Shown: piece after piece, positions 46,533 through 59,059 of the stretch
Layout: each line of letters opens with the position of its first letter
How positions within the stretch are numbered: the first letter of the stretch is position 1
Source: Gnetum montanum
Taxonomy: Eukaryota; Streptophyta; Gnetopsida; Gnetales; Gnetaceae
Direction of reading: 5' to 3'
Assembly: GCA_015680685.1 (NCBI GenBank)
Contig: MNCI01013764.1
Location: 54,949 to 118,948 of the forward strand
DNA length: 64,000 nucleotides
Position numbers and translations under genes: made by a program
Notes under the pieces: model-generated
Database searches by the model: none
Seen by the model: only the letters and a program-made list of their open reading frames with translations
Told to the model about the DNA's origin: nothing

Positions 46533-46923
46533 AGTGGCTAGGAAAAAATTCCCCATAATTGTTAATTTCCTTATGATGGAAGAGATACTAGGTTTCAACC
46601 TAATCCTTGAGATGCCATGGTTGGCCAAGGTATGTGCAATCTCTTTTCCAATCCATCAAGAAATCCATCTACCTTACAATGGAGGTGAGATCATAATCCA
46701 CAGAGACGGCATAGTCTCCTCGTTAGTTAATAATGTTGACATAGAGCAAGGGTCTGAAGTGAAGTTTCAAGAAGAAACCCTTAGAGTCAAAAATGAATTC
46801 AAGAACCTTAGAAAGACCAACCAAGCTAAAACCAACAATGTTGTGGTTACAAACGAAATGTGGAAACAAATCACATTCAACATCATAAGTAAAGGAAATG
46901 GGGATTACATGATCATGCAATGA
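46533..46923 (+). pseudogene. Protease C-terminal part of element 4
   Basis: An open 129-codon frame with EILGFNLILEMPWLAKV and FPIHQEIHLPYNGGE, aligned with 58200-58350 and with 4950-5090 (minus). The active-site half lies on the reversed piece at 46212-46531. Confidence 0.8.
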
Positions 46924-47448
46924 AAACCATATAAATTCTCTAATCTTTCAAAGATTAGAAAATAGTTGCATGATTAAATGTGTTGCTTGTATTTTTCTTT
47001 TCATTGTATATTTTAACTAGTAGCCTTGTTTTAATTTTTTATTTACATCTTTACTTGTTTGTCTTACAATTTTTACTTTATTACATTATATTTACCATGT
47101 TTCTATGTAGCCTTACTTTATGTTTTTACATCAATCTATAATTTATGATCACTATTTGCATTTACTAAAAATCACAAAATAACATAAAAAATAAAAAAAT
47201 ATAGAATTTCATAAAAATTTTAGAACATAAAAAATTAATTAAAATGTTTTAGGATTAAAACCAAATAATATATATAGTCACACTATGTGACAATAACCAG
47301 AAAATAAATGTCCATAGCCATAGTTTCACTATGCAACATTAAATAAGAAAAGTATTACATAGTCTCCCAAGTTATGATAGCCAAATAAAAATAACTATAA
47401 CACTATAATAAAAGAAACAACATACAACTAGTACAACAGCAACCAAAA
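46924..47448. other. AT-rich spacer between convergent frames
   Basis: No feature recognised. The same ~0.5-kb spacing separates protease and antisense ORF in element 3. Confidence 0.4.
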
Positions 47449-48370
47449 CTATGTTGTAGGAGAATGAGGAGGATCATCCTCAACATTATCATTAATGCCA
47501 TCATCATTATGACTTAGGACATGTAGATAACTAAACATATAAATAGTTAGTAACCATGATGGACAAGGATCATAACTAAAAAGTAACAAAACATAAAACA
47601 CAAATATAACATAGAGGACGTAAGACATGTTTGTGCAAACTTTAGGGGATTTTGGAGTGACATCTTCAAAAGCAAAGTTTTGGAAGCTAGTCTCCAACTT
47701 GTGAAGCATTTTTTCTTCACTCAAGTTACCTAAGTCAATTTCTACTAAATCCACTCCCATCAAGATCTTTCTTCTTTCTATATCTATTCACTCAAATTAA
47801 GCAAGGGAAATTTCAACCATGGTATTTTCCCCAAATCTATTACTAATCTGAGAAGTCGAAGCAACCATCATTGATTCTACAAACATCCTAAAAATATCCT
47901 CTATGCCTATCCCCTACAGAAATCGCTCATGTATTCATCATTCTACAATCTCCTATTGCCAAAACTTCATGTAACTCTCATTTTTTGCCTTGTATTGTCA
48001 TTTGTGTACCTTTTATTTCTTCTTGTAATCAAGCATCCAAGTGTAATAATTCCTTCAAGTCTGGGATTTATGAATTAATAGCTCCATTTGCATGCTCTTC
48101 TCAATGTTGCTCTTGGCTAAAGCAACCTTACTTTGGATGGCACTCTATTAGCATGACCACTTGATTTCCTTATTGCAAAAAGAGTCTCTATTGGATACAT
48201 AAATCTTTATAAACTCTTTGTGATCCCTAAGGCTCCTATTCTCATTTAATAACTCTTTAACCTACTTTTCCAAGGCTACAAACCTCTCTCACAGAAACTC
48301 ATTAGAGCATTGGGCCTCCCAAGTTGTCTTTGCACAAGACATAGCACACATGGTAGCCCCTTCATACAAC
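47449..48370 (-). pseudogene. Antisense coiled-coil ORF of element 4 (C-terminal part)
   Basis: It is convergent with gag-protease. The first half (48370 to 47770) is Lys/Glu-rich with stops (EKSMQMELLIHKSQ). The last 104 codons (47449-47763) are open: VEIDLGNLSEEKMLHKLETSF, then a hydrophobic segment and an acidic tail. The VDLG...EEE pattern near the end recurs in the element 3 antisense gene (VDLGDRNWADIMEEEIL at about 59300). No N-terminal domain is preserved. Confidence 0.5.
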
Positions 48371-48417
48371 CTTCATGGAAAATTTTCCACATCAGGTAAC
48401 ATTGTAGTACTTAGAAA

Positions 48418-49712
48418 ATTCAATCGTTGGAAAACCAAAAATTCCATGTGAAACAATTTAATTTCAAATCCCAAAGACCTCCAAAAGTAGGATTAGAAGT
48501 ACTTTGGATGGTCTTGTCGATCACCTAGGAACTTAGGAATTGTAAATGATGCAAACAAATTACATGATAAATGGAGAACTAATCTAAGAAAAATAACAGA
48601 ATTTAAACTTGGAATAAACTTGCACAAATGAATGAACTGCTAATTTTTATTAAAATAATAAAAATATTACAAGAGCAGAGTGTCAAGATGTACAAGTATG
48701 TGCACCTAGTTGCATAGGGAATTGCTTGAATGATGCTTAGAGCCTAGTGAAACTAGTAGGTTGTGTTCTATAATTAGTTGTAAAATTCAAGTGCTTCCAA
48801 GCTTCAACTACCAAAAACTCCTTATTGGTTCTTAGATGTGAATCCAATTCATTGGTTGTAAAAATGGTAAAAAAATGCTTGACGTTTTACTACTAGGCAA
48901 TGCACTAAGAGTTTAATGCTTAGCCGATTGCCAATTTGCTAAAAATTCCTTTCAAAGTACTAGATTTTATCTTAAATAGGTTATTGATGTTTTATTTCTT
49001 GCTACAAATTTTCTACCATGATTTTTGATAGATTGAAATCATGTGCAGATGTAGCAAGCTATAATTCCTAGCATAGTTGACCATTTATGGCAAGTTTCGA
49101 TACGCCAAAGCCATCAAAACCCATATGCATACTAAATATAGTAAATAGATTTTTGTGACTATGATAGCTTCACCTCAACTACGTTGGCCTATGTGAATAC
49201 TACTAAGAATTGTTGTGACTACGCTAGCCATTGTTGGAAAAATGTAAAATCTAATAACTTCAATGTTGACCTTGTAACATCCATATTGGGTTTTGTGGAA
49301 ACTATGCTGAAAGTTACTAAAAAGTGAAAACCCAATACCATCTATGTTGTATGTGTGTTGCTACACTAGGTTTTGTGGTGACTACACTAGGTTTTGCTAG
49401 AAAAATGAAAATCTAATGCCATCTACATTGGGGATAGGTGGTTCCAGCGTAGTTGAGGCTATAACCCCACAAAAACCATGAAAATGCCAAATTTGGTAAT
49501 TCACAAGGCATTTTTAGCCTTTCCAAGCCCAAATATAGACATGAAGTGACTTCTACCACTTGGGAAGTAAGGCTACAATCACTTATGAGGGATTTTTCAA
49601 CCCCAAAAGTTCAAGTATGCAAGATTGCAACTCATGGGCTACAAATCCTACATTTACAATAAGATCTTTCCTTACATTTAATGGTGAAGATTGCAACATG
49701 AATTTTCTTAGT
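48418..49712 (-). repeat. LTR of a minus-strand copy of the element 1 family
   Basis: The right end GTGGTGTTTCA followed by TTGGACCCTCTTTGTTG is the same LTR end and polypurine tract as at 2941-2970. The left edge is approximate. The interior is diverged but shares short blocks with 54482-55335 (gatggtctt...atcacctagg). Confidence 0.55.
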
Positions 49713-51800
49713 GGTGTTTCATTGGACCCTCTTTGTTGATGTTTGAAGGATGGACCCAATAGACATTGATAAAGAATACAAAACACCATCAAAGGTCCAT
49801 CATCAACATTCCCCCTCCACGCTTGATTCATTAATGTCAAACCATGCTAAACAGGGGTTATGATGATGGGATAAGGTTATGGTAAGATAATATAGAGTAA
49901 AGGCAGTATTTTGCTAGAAGGAAATGGTAATGAGGGTTAACAATGAGTTCCATATGTTGACATCATGATTGTAGTTATGGCAATAATATTTTGAATGGTT
50001 GATGAGGTCTTCATGCTTTATGTTTCAAAGTGTTGGTTACTCGATAATGGTCTTGAGAAATCAAAACTTCACTCCAAGGCTTCTTTGGCCATTAGGCTCC
50101 TCCCTTTGCATGTTTGCAGCTATTGGTTTATCTTTTTAGGCTTCATTGGTCCTTCATCTTCTTGTCAATTTACTTTCCTTCCCATCCTTCACCACCCCCC
50201 GGCATCCCCACCCCCCATCCTTTTTAAAGGGTAAAACCTTCATTTGGTTTTATTGCTAAGGATGAATTTGATTTACTTTTCTCATTGAATAAGATGTGTT
50301 ACACTCAACAAACTTAATAGTTGAGCGTGTCAAGGAAGAGGTCACATGGCCACAATGCATGAATGTCAAACATAGGTCATCATTGTCTTTCTAGGTGAGA
50401 AAGATTATAATCAAGCTACAAGGTTGGGCTCAAGGAGTGGTAATGGCAATGACATGAAATAAGCACTCTTGGCATGGCTAAACAAGTTAACCAAATCTTA
50501 CACATCATGGTCACATGGTAATTTGCTACTGTAATGAGTTTCACCTTTGTGATGACATCTCAAGCTTCATCCTATAAGCACAACTCCAAGAGGACTCGAA
50601 AATAAGACAAAGAAAACATGTTGTTACAATATGATGTATAGGGCCACACTAGACAACCAACAAACTAGATCACAATGGGTCACCATTGTTGTAGCATAGA
50701 GGGATCCATGCAATGTGCATCAAATTTTCACAGTCTTGTAGTTCATTTATCATGCCAAACAAGAAGAGAGAAAGAAGGCTTGCTTGTTGTAGACCATTGG
50801 AGTCATCAATATCGGTCATTTGTTGCAACTTGTCAACAATGATAAAGAACACTACAAGAAAACATGTAAGTTTTAGATGTAATCAAGTCTATGTAATGGT
50901 TTTAATGCTGCAATGCAAGGGGTCGATGAGGTCATGAGCAAGCTTAAGTTTTGGTAAGAAACTTGGTCCTATGTGTTTTCCTTTCACCATCATGGTTTAG
51001 ATAGGAATTTCAACAAAGGGATCCTTCGTGATGTCTTTGGCTTCAAGGTTAATGATCATTAAACTACTTCAAGGTGTTACGACTATATAGTAGAATGGTT
51101 TCAGGCATAAGGTTTGGGTATGTAAGGTCAATTTATTCTTACAACATCACATGAGGGGTTTATTTAGGCTTTAAGGCTAGTCAAGTTTGCTTTCTCATCC
51201 ACCTTGCTTAATCCTACATGAAAACCTAAGCGCATCAAGTGACACCTATGTAATAAAATTATCAAATAATGTAAAATACATTAATAATAATGCATATACG
51301 AGTCAAAACACATTAGAGCAAAGGCCAAACATGGTTCAATCATGGTTAACAAAGGCTATAAAGGGTAAGTTAGAGCAAATAGTGTAAAACAAGGTTAAAT
51401 GATGTGGAATGGAGCCAACTGAAGGTCAAATGATGATCAAAACCACATAAAATGGTGTCAAATAAGATCAAATAAGGCTATGCTGATGTCAAATGACATT
51501 AATTAATGTCAAATCAAGTCAACCAAGGTCCAAGCAATGCCAGGTGATGAAAGAATGTGATTAAACGAGACTAAATGATATAAGTAATGATCATATTTTG
51601 CCAATTTTAGGCCTTGGTGGACCATGGTGTTGCCAATTCTAAGCCTTGGCAAGCTGTAGTAGGGGCCTATTTTATTGGCAAGGTCATTACGAGGCAAAAA
51701 AATGAAAAGTAAGGTAAAATAAAATAATATCAATGTACAATTGAGTAAAAATAGAGTAGAATACAGTAACAAGGTAAAATAGACCAGGCCAAAATAATAT
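49713..51800 (-). mobile_element. 3' internal remnant of the same minus-strand copy
   Basis: It aligns with 2952-4470 of element 1, starting at the polypurine tract. 51598-51680 carries three motif units (ccaattttaggccttggtgg type). There is no coding potential. It stops at the GC-rich island. Confidence 0.5.
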
Positions 51801-51959
51801 TAAATCTAATATAATAATTCAATTAAATTGTTTTCCTTTTGCCTTGCCCTACAGCAAAGATAGACCGCCTGGGGGAAGCTAGTTGAGTGCACAGTAGTGG
51901 AAGGTAGGCGTGGTGGAGGGCGGCGATGTTGGTTGGCCTGGGCAGTGTAGGCACGCGCG

Positions 51960-52670
51960 GGGGCCCAGTTGGTGAGGGATCTACATGGCAGTAATGCGGG
52001 CAATGGGGGTGCACATGGCAGGATGAGTGAAGGCCTTGTAAGTGTTGTCGTCTCTGAAAGTGAAGCCAAAACAGCACGCAATGGATGCCTTGATGAAGGT
52101 TTCAAGTACGTCCTTCAAAATCGTCAGCTTGCTTGGAAGCCTTCAAATTTTGAAAATGCTCATAGGTGGATCCAGATCCACCACCAGTGCTTCTGATGAT
52201 GCCCATGAAGATATGGTCACGGAGGACAAGTTCGCAGTAGTTGAGATTCTGCCCACAAGGGATGAACTCGTGGTTCCGTCTGAAACAGAGCTCAAGAAAG
52301 CCGACATCTAGTTCGCAGTTGCAGCGATGAGCAGCATCCGCGGCATCCGTTTCGATGCCAAATCTCAGACTCTATACTTGCTCACAATGCACTCCTCCAC
52401 AGTCCACACATATGGAGGTCATCCTCTGTAACTTGATTGCGTACGAGGCGTCTGTGGTGACCAGCAGGAGCTGAGCCATGGGGCTTATTCGTTTCATGGA
52501 TTTCATTAACGGCATTGTGGATACTGCCCAGGATGTGCAAACTTTGACGAAACACGGCATTCTGCGACAACATTTGCAGAATGACGCCGCAGTGGCTCAG
52601 GGGGGTTATCCCCATTGCACGGGGGCAGTTTAGGGAGAAGATTGCACAGGTTTGCTGTGGTACAGACGAA
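51960..52670 (+). pseudogene. DUF247 / UPF0481-type gene fragment
   Basis: DUF247 proteins are plant-specific and mostly of unknown function. The plus frames give LVVPSETELKKADI, a TAG, FAVAAMSSIRGIRFDAKSQTLYL, then, after a frame change, EVILCNLIAYEASVVTS and FMDFINGIVDTAQDVQTLTKHGIL. These match the order S-x-T-E-L, I-x-F-D, NLIAYE, M-D-x-I-N-x-x-x-D-T-x-x-D-V and G-I-L in this family. Frameshifts near 52420 and 52600 and several stops break it. The N-terminal ~200 residues and the C-terminal membrane segment are missing or unrecognisable. It lies in a GC-rich block unlike its surroundings. Confidence 0.7.
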
Positions 52671-53430
52671 AGGGCAAGATGAGTGGTGCATCGGTTGGGC
52701 CGGCGGGCTATGCAGATTTAGCAGCCTTAGCAGGATTGCGGCCCTGCAATAATGTCATTTTTTATGTGTGCCACAGCGGCTGTAGGTTTTCTGCCATGTG
52801 GCCGCGACACAAAGGAGGGAAGAGAGAAAGATGCTAGCACAGTCAAGGATTTGGCCGAAGCGGGTGCAGTGGCAGAACAGGGTTTCCTGCCGCACGCACG
52901 GACGAGAGTTTCTCCAGAGTGCACGGCACAGGGAAGGGTGGCACAAGAGGCGCACAGCCAACGGTGGTACACAGGCTGTAGTGTGGCCGGTAGAGTGGCC
53001 AGGTACCGGGGAGTGCAGCGTGGAAGTTGGCAAAGGATGCACGCGTGGTGGTAGCTTTGCCAGCGTAGAGGACAGGACAGGAAGGTAGCATTCACTTTTC
53101 ATTGGAGGTGTGGCTAATGCTTGTGTGTTTGGATAAATTAACTTTCATTAATATGCAAGTGTATTATGATGTGTTTTTGGATAAATACTAGACAAGGGCT
53201 CACAGAGTTGTTACACTGGAATAAGAGATTCTGTTCGGAAAGGAGCCTCACCTTTCCTTACAAATAATCCATTTCCTTTCAAATAATCCATTCCTAAGCC
53301 GACGGTTTCAAACGCACTGAGACCCATCTGTAGCAATTGAAAAATTTAGTCACTGAAACCAAAAATCTCAGCGCACACCTTTAACCTTAAATTCCTAGGG
53401 CCTTCGTGGAAAAAATGGGATCTGAGGTAC
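52671..53430. other. GC-rich island continuing past the DUF247 fragment
   Basis: GC and CpG are high to about 53095 (for example 'ccgcgacac', 'gcacgcacggac'), then fall. Overlapping open frames on both strands reflect the base composition. I support none as a gene. Confidence 0.5.
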
Positions 53431-53436
53431 CCATGT

Positions 53437-54481
53437 GTTGATGTCAACACTCCCATGCTCGCATGGGGCCATGATTATCAACGTTTCTATTTCTCTTCCT
53501 TAATAACCACAATAAAAATTATGCGAGTAGTGTGAATTTAAACTATCGGGTGGTGGTCATTAATGATGGTAGTTACGGTCATTAGTGGCAAACGTTTGGA
53601 AAGTTACGGTCATTAGTGGCAAACGTTTGGAAAGTTACGGCAATTACGATCATTAGTAGCAGATGTTTTGGACGTTACAACGATTACAGACATAAGTGGG
53701 CACTTAATTGGAGAATGTAGGTGTTATTATACAATTAGTGATGGCAATTTCTGTAGCTGTTACATAAAACATAGACATCATTATGGATGGTCATAGCGGG
53801 TATAAAATGGAGTCTAGAGGGGGGCTCTTGCGATGAATCGAAGGAGTCCCAAATAAGCTTTGGCTATCAATCAAAGGGGCTCTGGCTATCAGTTTGGAGA
53901 GGCAGCTTCCTCTCCACTAACCAACAGTTTCCTCTTTTCTTTTCTTTTCTTTAGAAGCTTCTAGTTGATCTTCAAGGAGGGTCCAAGGCAGAAGCCAGCA
54001 ACTCAAAATTGGATCCTTGCGGGTTTTCTTAGCGATGGTAGGAGCTTGCCTCGATGGTGCAGATGTGGGTGGATGATCTTCCTCTCTACGACAGTGCACA
54101 AAATGTGGCAGACGATGGTAGGCTTTAAGAGCTGCAGTTGCTACCCTTTGCAAACTGCAATGGGCAATCTCTCTCTCTCTCTTTCTCTCTCTCTCCCTCT
54201 CTCATGACAATCGTGGTCTTCCTACCCAGCATTCCTACCCAGCAGCGAATACCATTGGCAATCACAAACCAATAGCATCAACGAGACCAGGGAAAATTTA
54301 GTTCTTTTAATTACTTATTGTATTGAAGACAATTATTTAATTTAAATTCCATATGTCTTTCTAGTTTATTATTTGCAAAAGGCCATGTAGCCCTCTCCAA
54401 TGAAGACTATTCCCGGGTTTTCGTACCCATACGAGAGGCACCCTAGGCAATAGTCTCCTAAAACAAGTTTTCTTTCCTGAT
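53437..54481 (+). repeat. LTR-like promoter region
   Basis: It starts TGTTGATGTCAACA, a perfect palindrome. It holds a 31-bp unit repeated about three times (53571-53680, 'gtcattagtggcaaacgttt'), a TATA box at 53801 (GGGTATAAAATGG) and a CT-rich tract at 54170-54203. I found no partner copy, so an ordinary gene promoter is possible. Confidence 0.45.
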
Positions 54482-55335
54482 GTTGATGAGACCAAAATTT
54501 ATGCACCAACACCTAGATGGTCTGACATATCACCTAGGGACTAACAAAATACAAAACAAATAATGCCAAAATAAATTTAGATCTAGAAATTAAGAAGCAA
54601 ATACAAATTGCACACAGACCGAAACTTTAAAAATTTAATAAAAAAAAGAATAAAAAATAAATTTTGAGATTGTATACAAATGTTTCCCATGGAAGAGCAA
54701 AGGGGGTTCACTTTGACAAGAGTTTAAGATACGTTGGAGCCAATGCAATCACCTCCACGATTTGGATGTCCTGCTACTCTCAATGCTACCAAACCTCTTT
54801 TACTGTTGTTCCAGATCTACAACAATGATCATTGCTGGGGGATTGAGGAATGTGAAAAATTTTGGCTCTCAAAATGCTCCATACTAGGAGTTGGGATTCC
54901 CAGGAGTGCAACATAGAAACCAAAAACTCACAAATCTCAAGTGGTTAACGACGAGGTTAACAAAGGCTACAAGGATTCCATGCTAGAAGGCTCCAAGAAG
55001 CTGCATTTTTGCAAGATTGTAAGAGCTCTTGGAAGCCAAATATGCAATATTGCTTAAAATGCCAAAGTGTGGAACCTAAGAATGGTGTTGGGGTTTTGGT
55101 TTTATAGGTTTTAATCATGAAATGGATTGCAAATTAGCTACAATTCAACTATAATGTGGATGCAAATTGGCTATAATTTTGCTACAAATTTTTGCCATGT
55201 ATAAGCAAGATGGATGTCCAAATTCAAGAATTATTATATACAGTAACTACCAAACCCCCATGGCCATTCTTTTTACTATAAATAGTAATGGAGGCATACC
55301 ATCTACGTTAGAGGTAGATCTTCTACACTAGGCAT
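54482..55335 (-). repeat. LTR-like segment, element 1 family (diverged)
   Basis: It shares blocks with 48418-49712 on the same strand. It has a minus-strand TATAAAACC near 55100 and a polypurine-like AACAAGGAAAGTTG just past its right end. It is poorly preserved, and its orientation is opposite to element 3 beside it. Confidence 0.4.
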
Positions 55336-55443
55336 TCAACTTTCCTTGTTGAATGCATGGTTAATGCTAGAGTGCATGGAGTGTTGGAATCTAATGCATG
55401 CGTGATGAGCATCAAAGTGTCACATCGATGAGCCCCTATTGAC

Positions 55444-57650
55444 ATGACCTCATCCATGGGGCCCCATTTATGTGGTGTTTCCTTGTCAATGGGGCTACGT
55501 CGATCATCAGCTCCTATCTCATCGTTTGCATTTATTCCATCATCAACGGTAGGTCCAACCCTAGCCACGTGGTGGACCCTAGCCACTTTGCTCCCCACTT
55601 CACAACCCCACCAGATGTCACAACACCCTTACTAGCAAACATACCAAGTCTCGTAGGTATGGCAACCAAGTGCGAGACTATGGCCCATTCCATTAGTCAT
55701 GCAAATGACCAACCTCGCAGCACCACCAGTAGCCATTGCTCTAGTAGCACCACCCACTGGGTGGTGGACTACACAAGTAGCACCCTTCGCAAGGACAGCC
55801 CCAACGGCACCCCCTATGAGCCAAACCACTACCCTTGCTATGCCACAAATGATGGTTGTCCCTACAACCCCACAATCGTTTACATTGTCCCTGGGTCTAG
55901 ATCAAGTGTTTCAACTTATCCAAACCCTTACTGAAGAGGTTAGGCACCTCAAAGCTGCCGGTTCTGATGTTGTGCAAATCATGGATTTCTACCATGATGA
56001 CCCCATCATCCCAGCAGTTCCCATGCTCACATTACCCCCTAGGATGCGACTCCCCCAATTTACAAAGTACAACGGGGAGGGCAACCCTAACACACATCTG
56101 GTCACATTCAGATTTGAATCTTTGTTGCTGCAACAATGGCCACACACAATCATTCGTGTCTTTGCCATGTCTCTGATAGGCAAAGCTTTAGACTGGTACC
56201 ATGCACTCTCGTATGCCTCCATCTCAACATTGCAGGAGCTACTAACCCAGTTCATGACCTACTTCAAGTATAACTTGAAGCCCGAAGTCACATTGGATCA
56301 GTTAACGGGAGTTAAGCAAGATCCACTAGAGTCAGTGTAGAGGTTTATACAGTAGTGGAGTGCCACCTTGAATAAGATTCACGAGCCTATCGCGGAGGCC
56401 CACATGTTGGCCACCTTCAAGGGGCAGTGAACAATTTCATCAAATCCAAGCTGTATTACCTAGCCCCACGCTCTCTAAGTCAAGCTTTTGCACAGACAAA
56501 AAGCATTCAAGATGTGGCCGAAGCCAGTAGGGATCTGACCTATGTTGCATATAAAAATGCACATACTAAAAATAATAAAGAGAAGGGCAAGGCCGTGATG
56601 GCCACAGTGGCCATCGTGGCAAACGAGGCCTAGCCCAAAAACAACAATAACAAGAAAGCAACCGTAGTGCCAACTAACCTCGTGCCTAACCCAAGCAACA
56701 CCGCTCAACCCTCCACATTGACATCTAAAGCACCCACCCTAACTAAACCCAACTCCAAACGTAAAGATCGCTCCAAGTACACCTTGCTACCTATCAAGCC
56801 TTCAGACCTTCTGAAGTAATTGCTAGGGGTGGGGTATATTCAACATAAGAGGATGTCAAAGGAGGCGACCAAACAGCATCATCGGTATTGCGAACTCCTT
56901 AGTAACCCCTCCTTGGCTATGCCCAACAAGCCCCCAGTTCCTAAGAATTTTAGGCTAGAGCAGTTCTATGACTACCACCAACTATATGGTCATGATACAG
57001 GTTACTGTCTAGCCTTAAAAGATGACATTCAATAGATGATTAATTAGGGTAAGTTGGTGCTAGATGAAAGCAACCCCATCCACCCTGAAAATCAATCAAT
57101 GCATGTTTACAAGGAATTACTTAACGAAAACAATGTGGGGTACATCATTAACATGATTAGCGTAGATGGTAATCTGAAACCGTCCCAGTAGCCATTTGTG
57201 GTTCGTATACCTCAATGTAGCATAGTGACACCAACAATGGAAAAAAAGACATCGTAGCAACCATTTGTCCTCAAGGTCCCTCCTTAGACATTTGCCCCTG
57301 CACCTTTCGTAATCAAGATTGCACCACTACCCGCACTAACACCACAAACACCATTCATCATCAGGGGGTCAAACCACTCAACTACTCCCATTCCACAAAA
57401 CCAGCATAAGACAACATCACAACCTTCTCGTTCAATGAAACGGGAAGAGCATTCAACAGGTGAAATGGTTACAGAACATACCACCCTAGGTCCTTCCAAG
57501 CCTACTCCTAATTCCTTTGCATCTACACCCACCTCATCACCAAAATTTAACGTCGCTACGTGCACATGGTCATCACCACCTCGCCCGAAAGGGTCCAACC
57601 CCAAACCCGAAACTACTCCTCCTCAAGAAATTCGTCTTCTAGGACAAATG
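55444..57650 (+). pseudogene. Gag of element 3
   Basis: The N-terminal part is Pro/Thr/Ala-rich. The core follows: VVQIMDFYHDDPI, FTKYNGEGNPNTHLVTF, KALDWYHALSYASI and FKYNLKPEVTLDQL. A one-base loss near 56420 shifts the frame before AVNNFIKSKLYYLAPRSL. The knuckle-like stretch is FYDYHQLYGHDTGYCLAL, with one Cys left. The linker carries PFV.. peptides, then a Ser/Thr/Pro-rich segment. In-frame stops are TAG at 55633, 55654, 56338, 56353, 56631, 57033, 57045, 57189, 57255 and 57285 and TAA at 56817. Confidence 0.85.
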
Positions 57651-58577
57651 GAAGAAGAGAAGGGCAGTAAACAACAGGAAGGTAAACATGACCTCCTAAG
57701 CGCTCTTACTCAAGTAAAACAGACTCTAAAACAAAAGAATACAATGTTGAGCCTGTATGACCTGGTAATGACTTCCATTGCACACCGTGAGGCTTTGGTT
57801 CACATGTTAATGTCCATACTAATTGATGAGAACATGTTGGCTGAGGAGAAAGCAATGCATTCAATCATTCTTCCTTCTACGCCTAAAGAACCACAGCCAT
57901 CCAAATTGACATTTTGTGATGACTCCATTAGGCAAGACCCTGAAAAGGGTTAGGTGACAACAACATCCCTATTCATCATAATTCAAGTCAGCCAACATAA
58001 GATTCGAAGAGTACACGTTGATGACGGGGTTGCTATGGACTTCATCCCATTCTCCATAGTGGACAAAATTGGTTTGGTACACCAAACCAAACCCACGACA
58101 ACATCATGTTTGAAGTCATTCAACAGGGTGCGAGTAGTGGTGAAAGGCACTATCCACATTGACTTTGTGGCAGGGGACTAGTTCCCCACAAACGAAATGT
58201 TTATCATGGTGGAAGAGATGCCCGAGTTTAACCTAATCTTGGGGAGGTCATGGTTAGCCCAACTTAGGGTCATCTCTTCACCCATACATCAGGAAATCCA
58301 TTTACCTTACATAGGCAAGGAGGTGATGATCCACGGTGACAAGGTGACAACCCAGGCAATAAATAACGTAGATATGGAGCAATGTTTAGAGGTCATAACC
58401 TCTAAGAATGAGGCACCTGTTTCTATAGATACTAACTGTTTGACAAAAGAGCTGGCCCAAAATGTCGGCTCAGAAAATGAAACTACGTGGGCTGAGTTGC
58501 CTTTTCAAGCAATAGATGACAATGTAGAAGAATACCACAATAAAGCCTCTCGGCCTTATACATCCCCAAGCCCATGA
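57651..58577 (+). pseudogene. Protease of element 3
   Basis: It opens with SALTQVKQTLKQKNTMLSLY, the linker shared with element 1. The active-site block is VHVDDGVAMDFIPFSIVDKIGL, again D-D-G. It ends FNLILGRSWLAQL, then SSPIHQEIHLPYIGKEV. Two TAG stops (57951, 58179) interrupt otherwise open sequence. The last 126 codons (58197-58577) end in TGA, which may be the natural stop. RT is not next: the antisense gene intervenes. Confidence 0.85.
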
Positions 58578-59059
58578 TGGGTAGAAACCTAGTTGCGAGG
58601 GTGATCGTTACTCGTGTAGCGTAGCAACTCCATTGTTCCTTACCTGATTAACGTTCATCATACATTTATTTCTTGTTCGCCCTATATTCATTTGTCTACA
58701 CTAAGTGTCTAATCCATCTTTAAAATTTTTCACATAACATCCATTGTTTACATTACACAATGACCCGCTAAGGCCTAAAAATGGAAAAATTTTCCTTTAC
58801 CATCATTGCCATGGCCCAAAATGGCCTAAAACTACACATGGCCTGAAATGGTCTAAAACTACACAGTCCAAAATGGCCTAAAAGTACACATGGCCTGAAA
58901 TGGCCTAAAACTAAAACGAGATGTTCATAACTGATTCAATTCATAAATAAAAAAAATAGAATAAAATAAAACAAAAAAATGCAACATATAACACATGATA
59001 AAAATAGATCTCTTAACATTCCAATCTTTCTTTCATAAATTAACAATGTTTGTCACATT
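58578..59059 (+). repeat. Post-protease spacer with GGCCTAAAACT repeats
   Basis: 58780-58920 repeats 'atggcctaaaactacacatg' type units about five times. An AT-rich stretch follows up to the 3' end of the antisense gene. Confidence 0.6.

Larger units (their letters stand above)
42898..48370 (+). mobile_element. Element 4: gag-protease plus antisense ORF, element 1 family
   Basis: Plus-strand leader with primer-site-like motif (42908-42924), gag, a 396-base gap, a 320-base piece that reads on the opposite strand (probably mis-oriented), protease C-part, then a convergent antisense coiled-coil ORF. There is no RT. Gag and protease align residue by residue with elements 1 and 3. Confidence 0.7.

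Noticed and set aside
52671-53102. Several overlapping 60-120-codon frames on both strands
   Set aside because: High GC removes stops. No frame has a recognisable domain, and they contradict each other.
55444-58577. Alternative genetic code reading TAG as Gln
   Set aside because: The stops sit in decayed, frameshifted elements, and sense CAG and CAA codons remain. Deamination at CAG is simpler.
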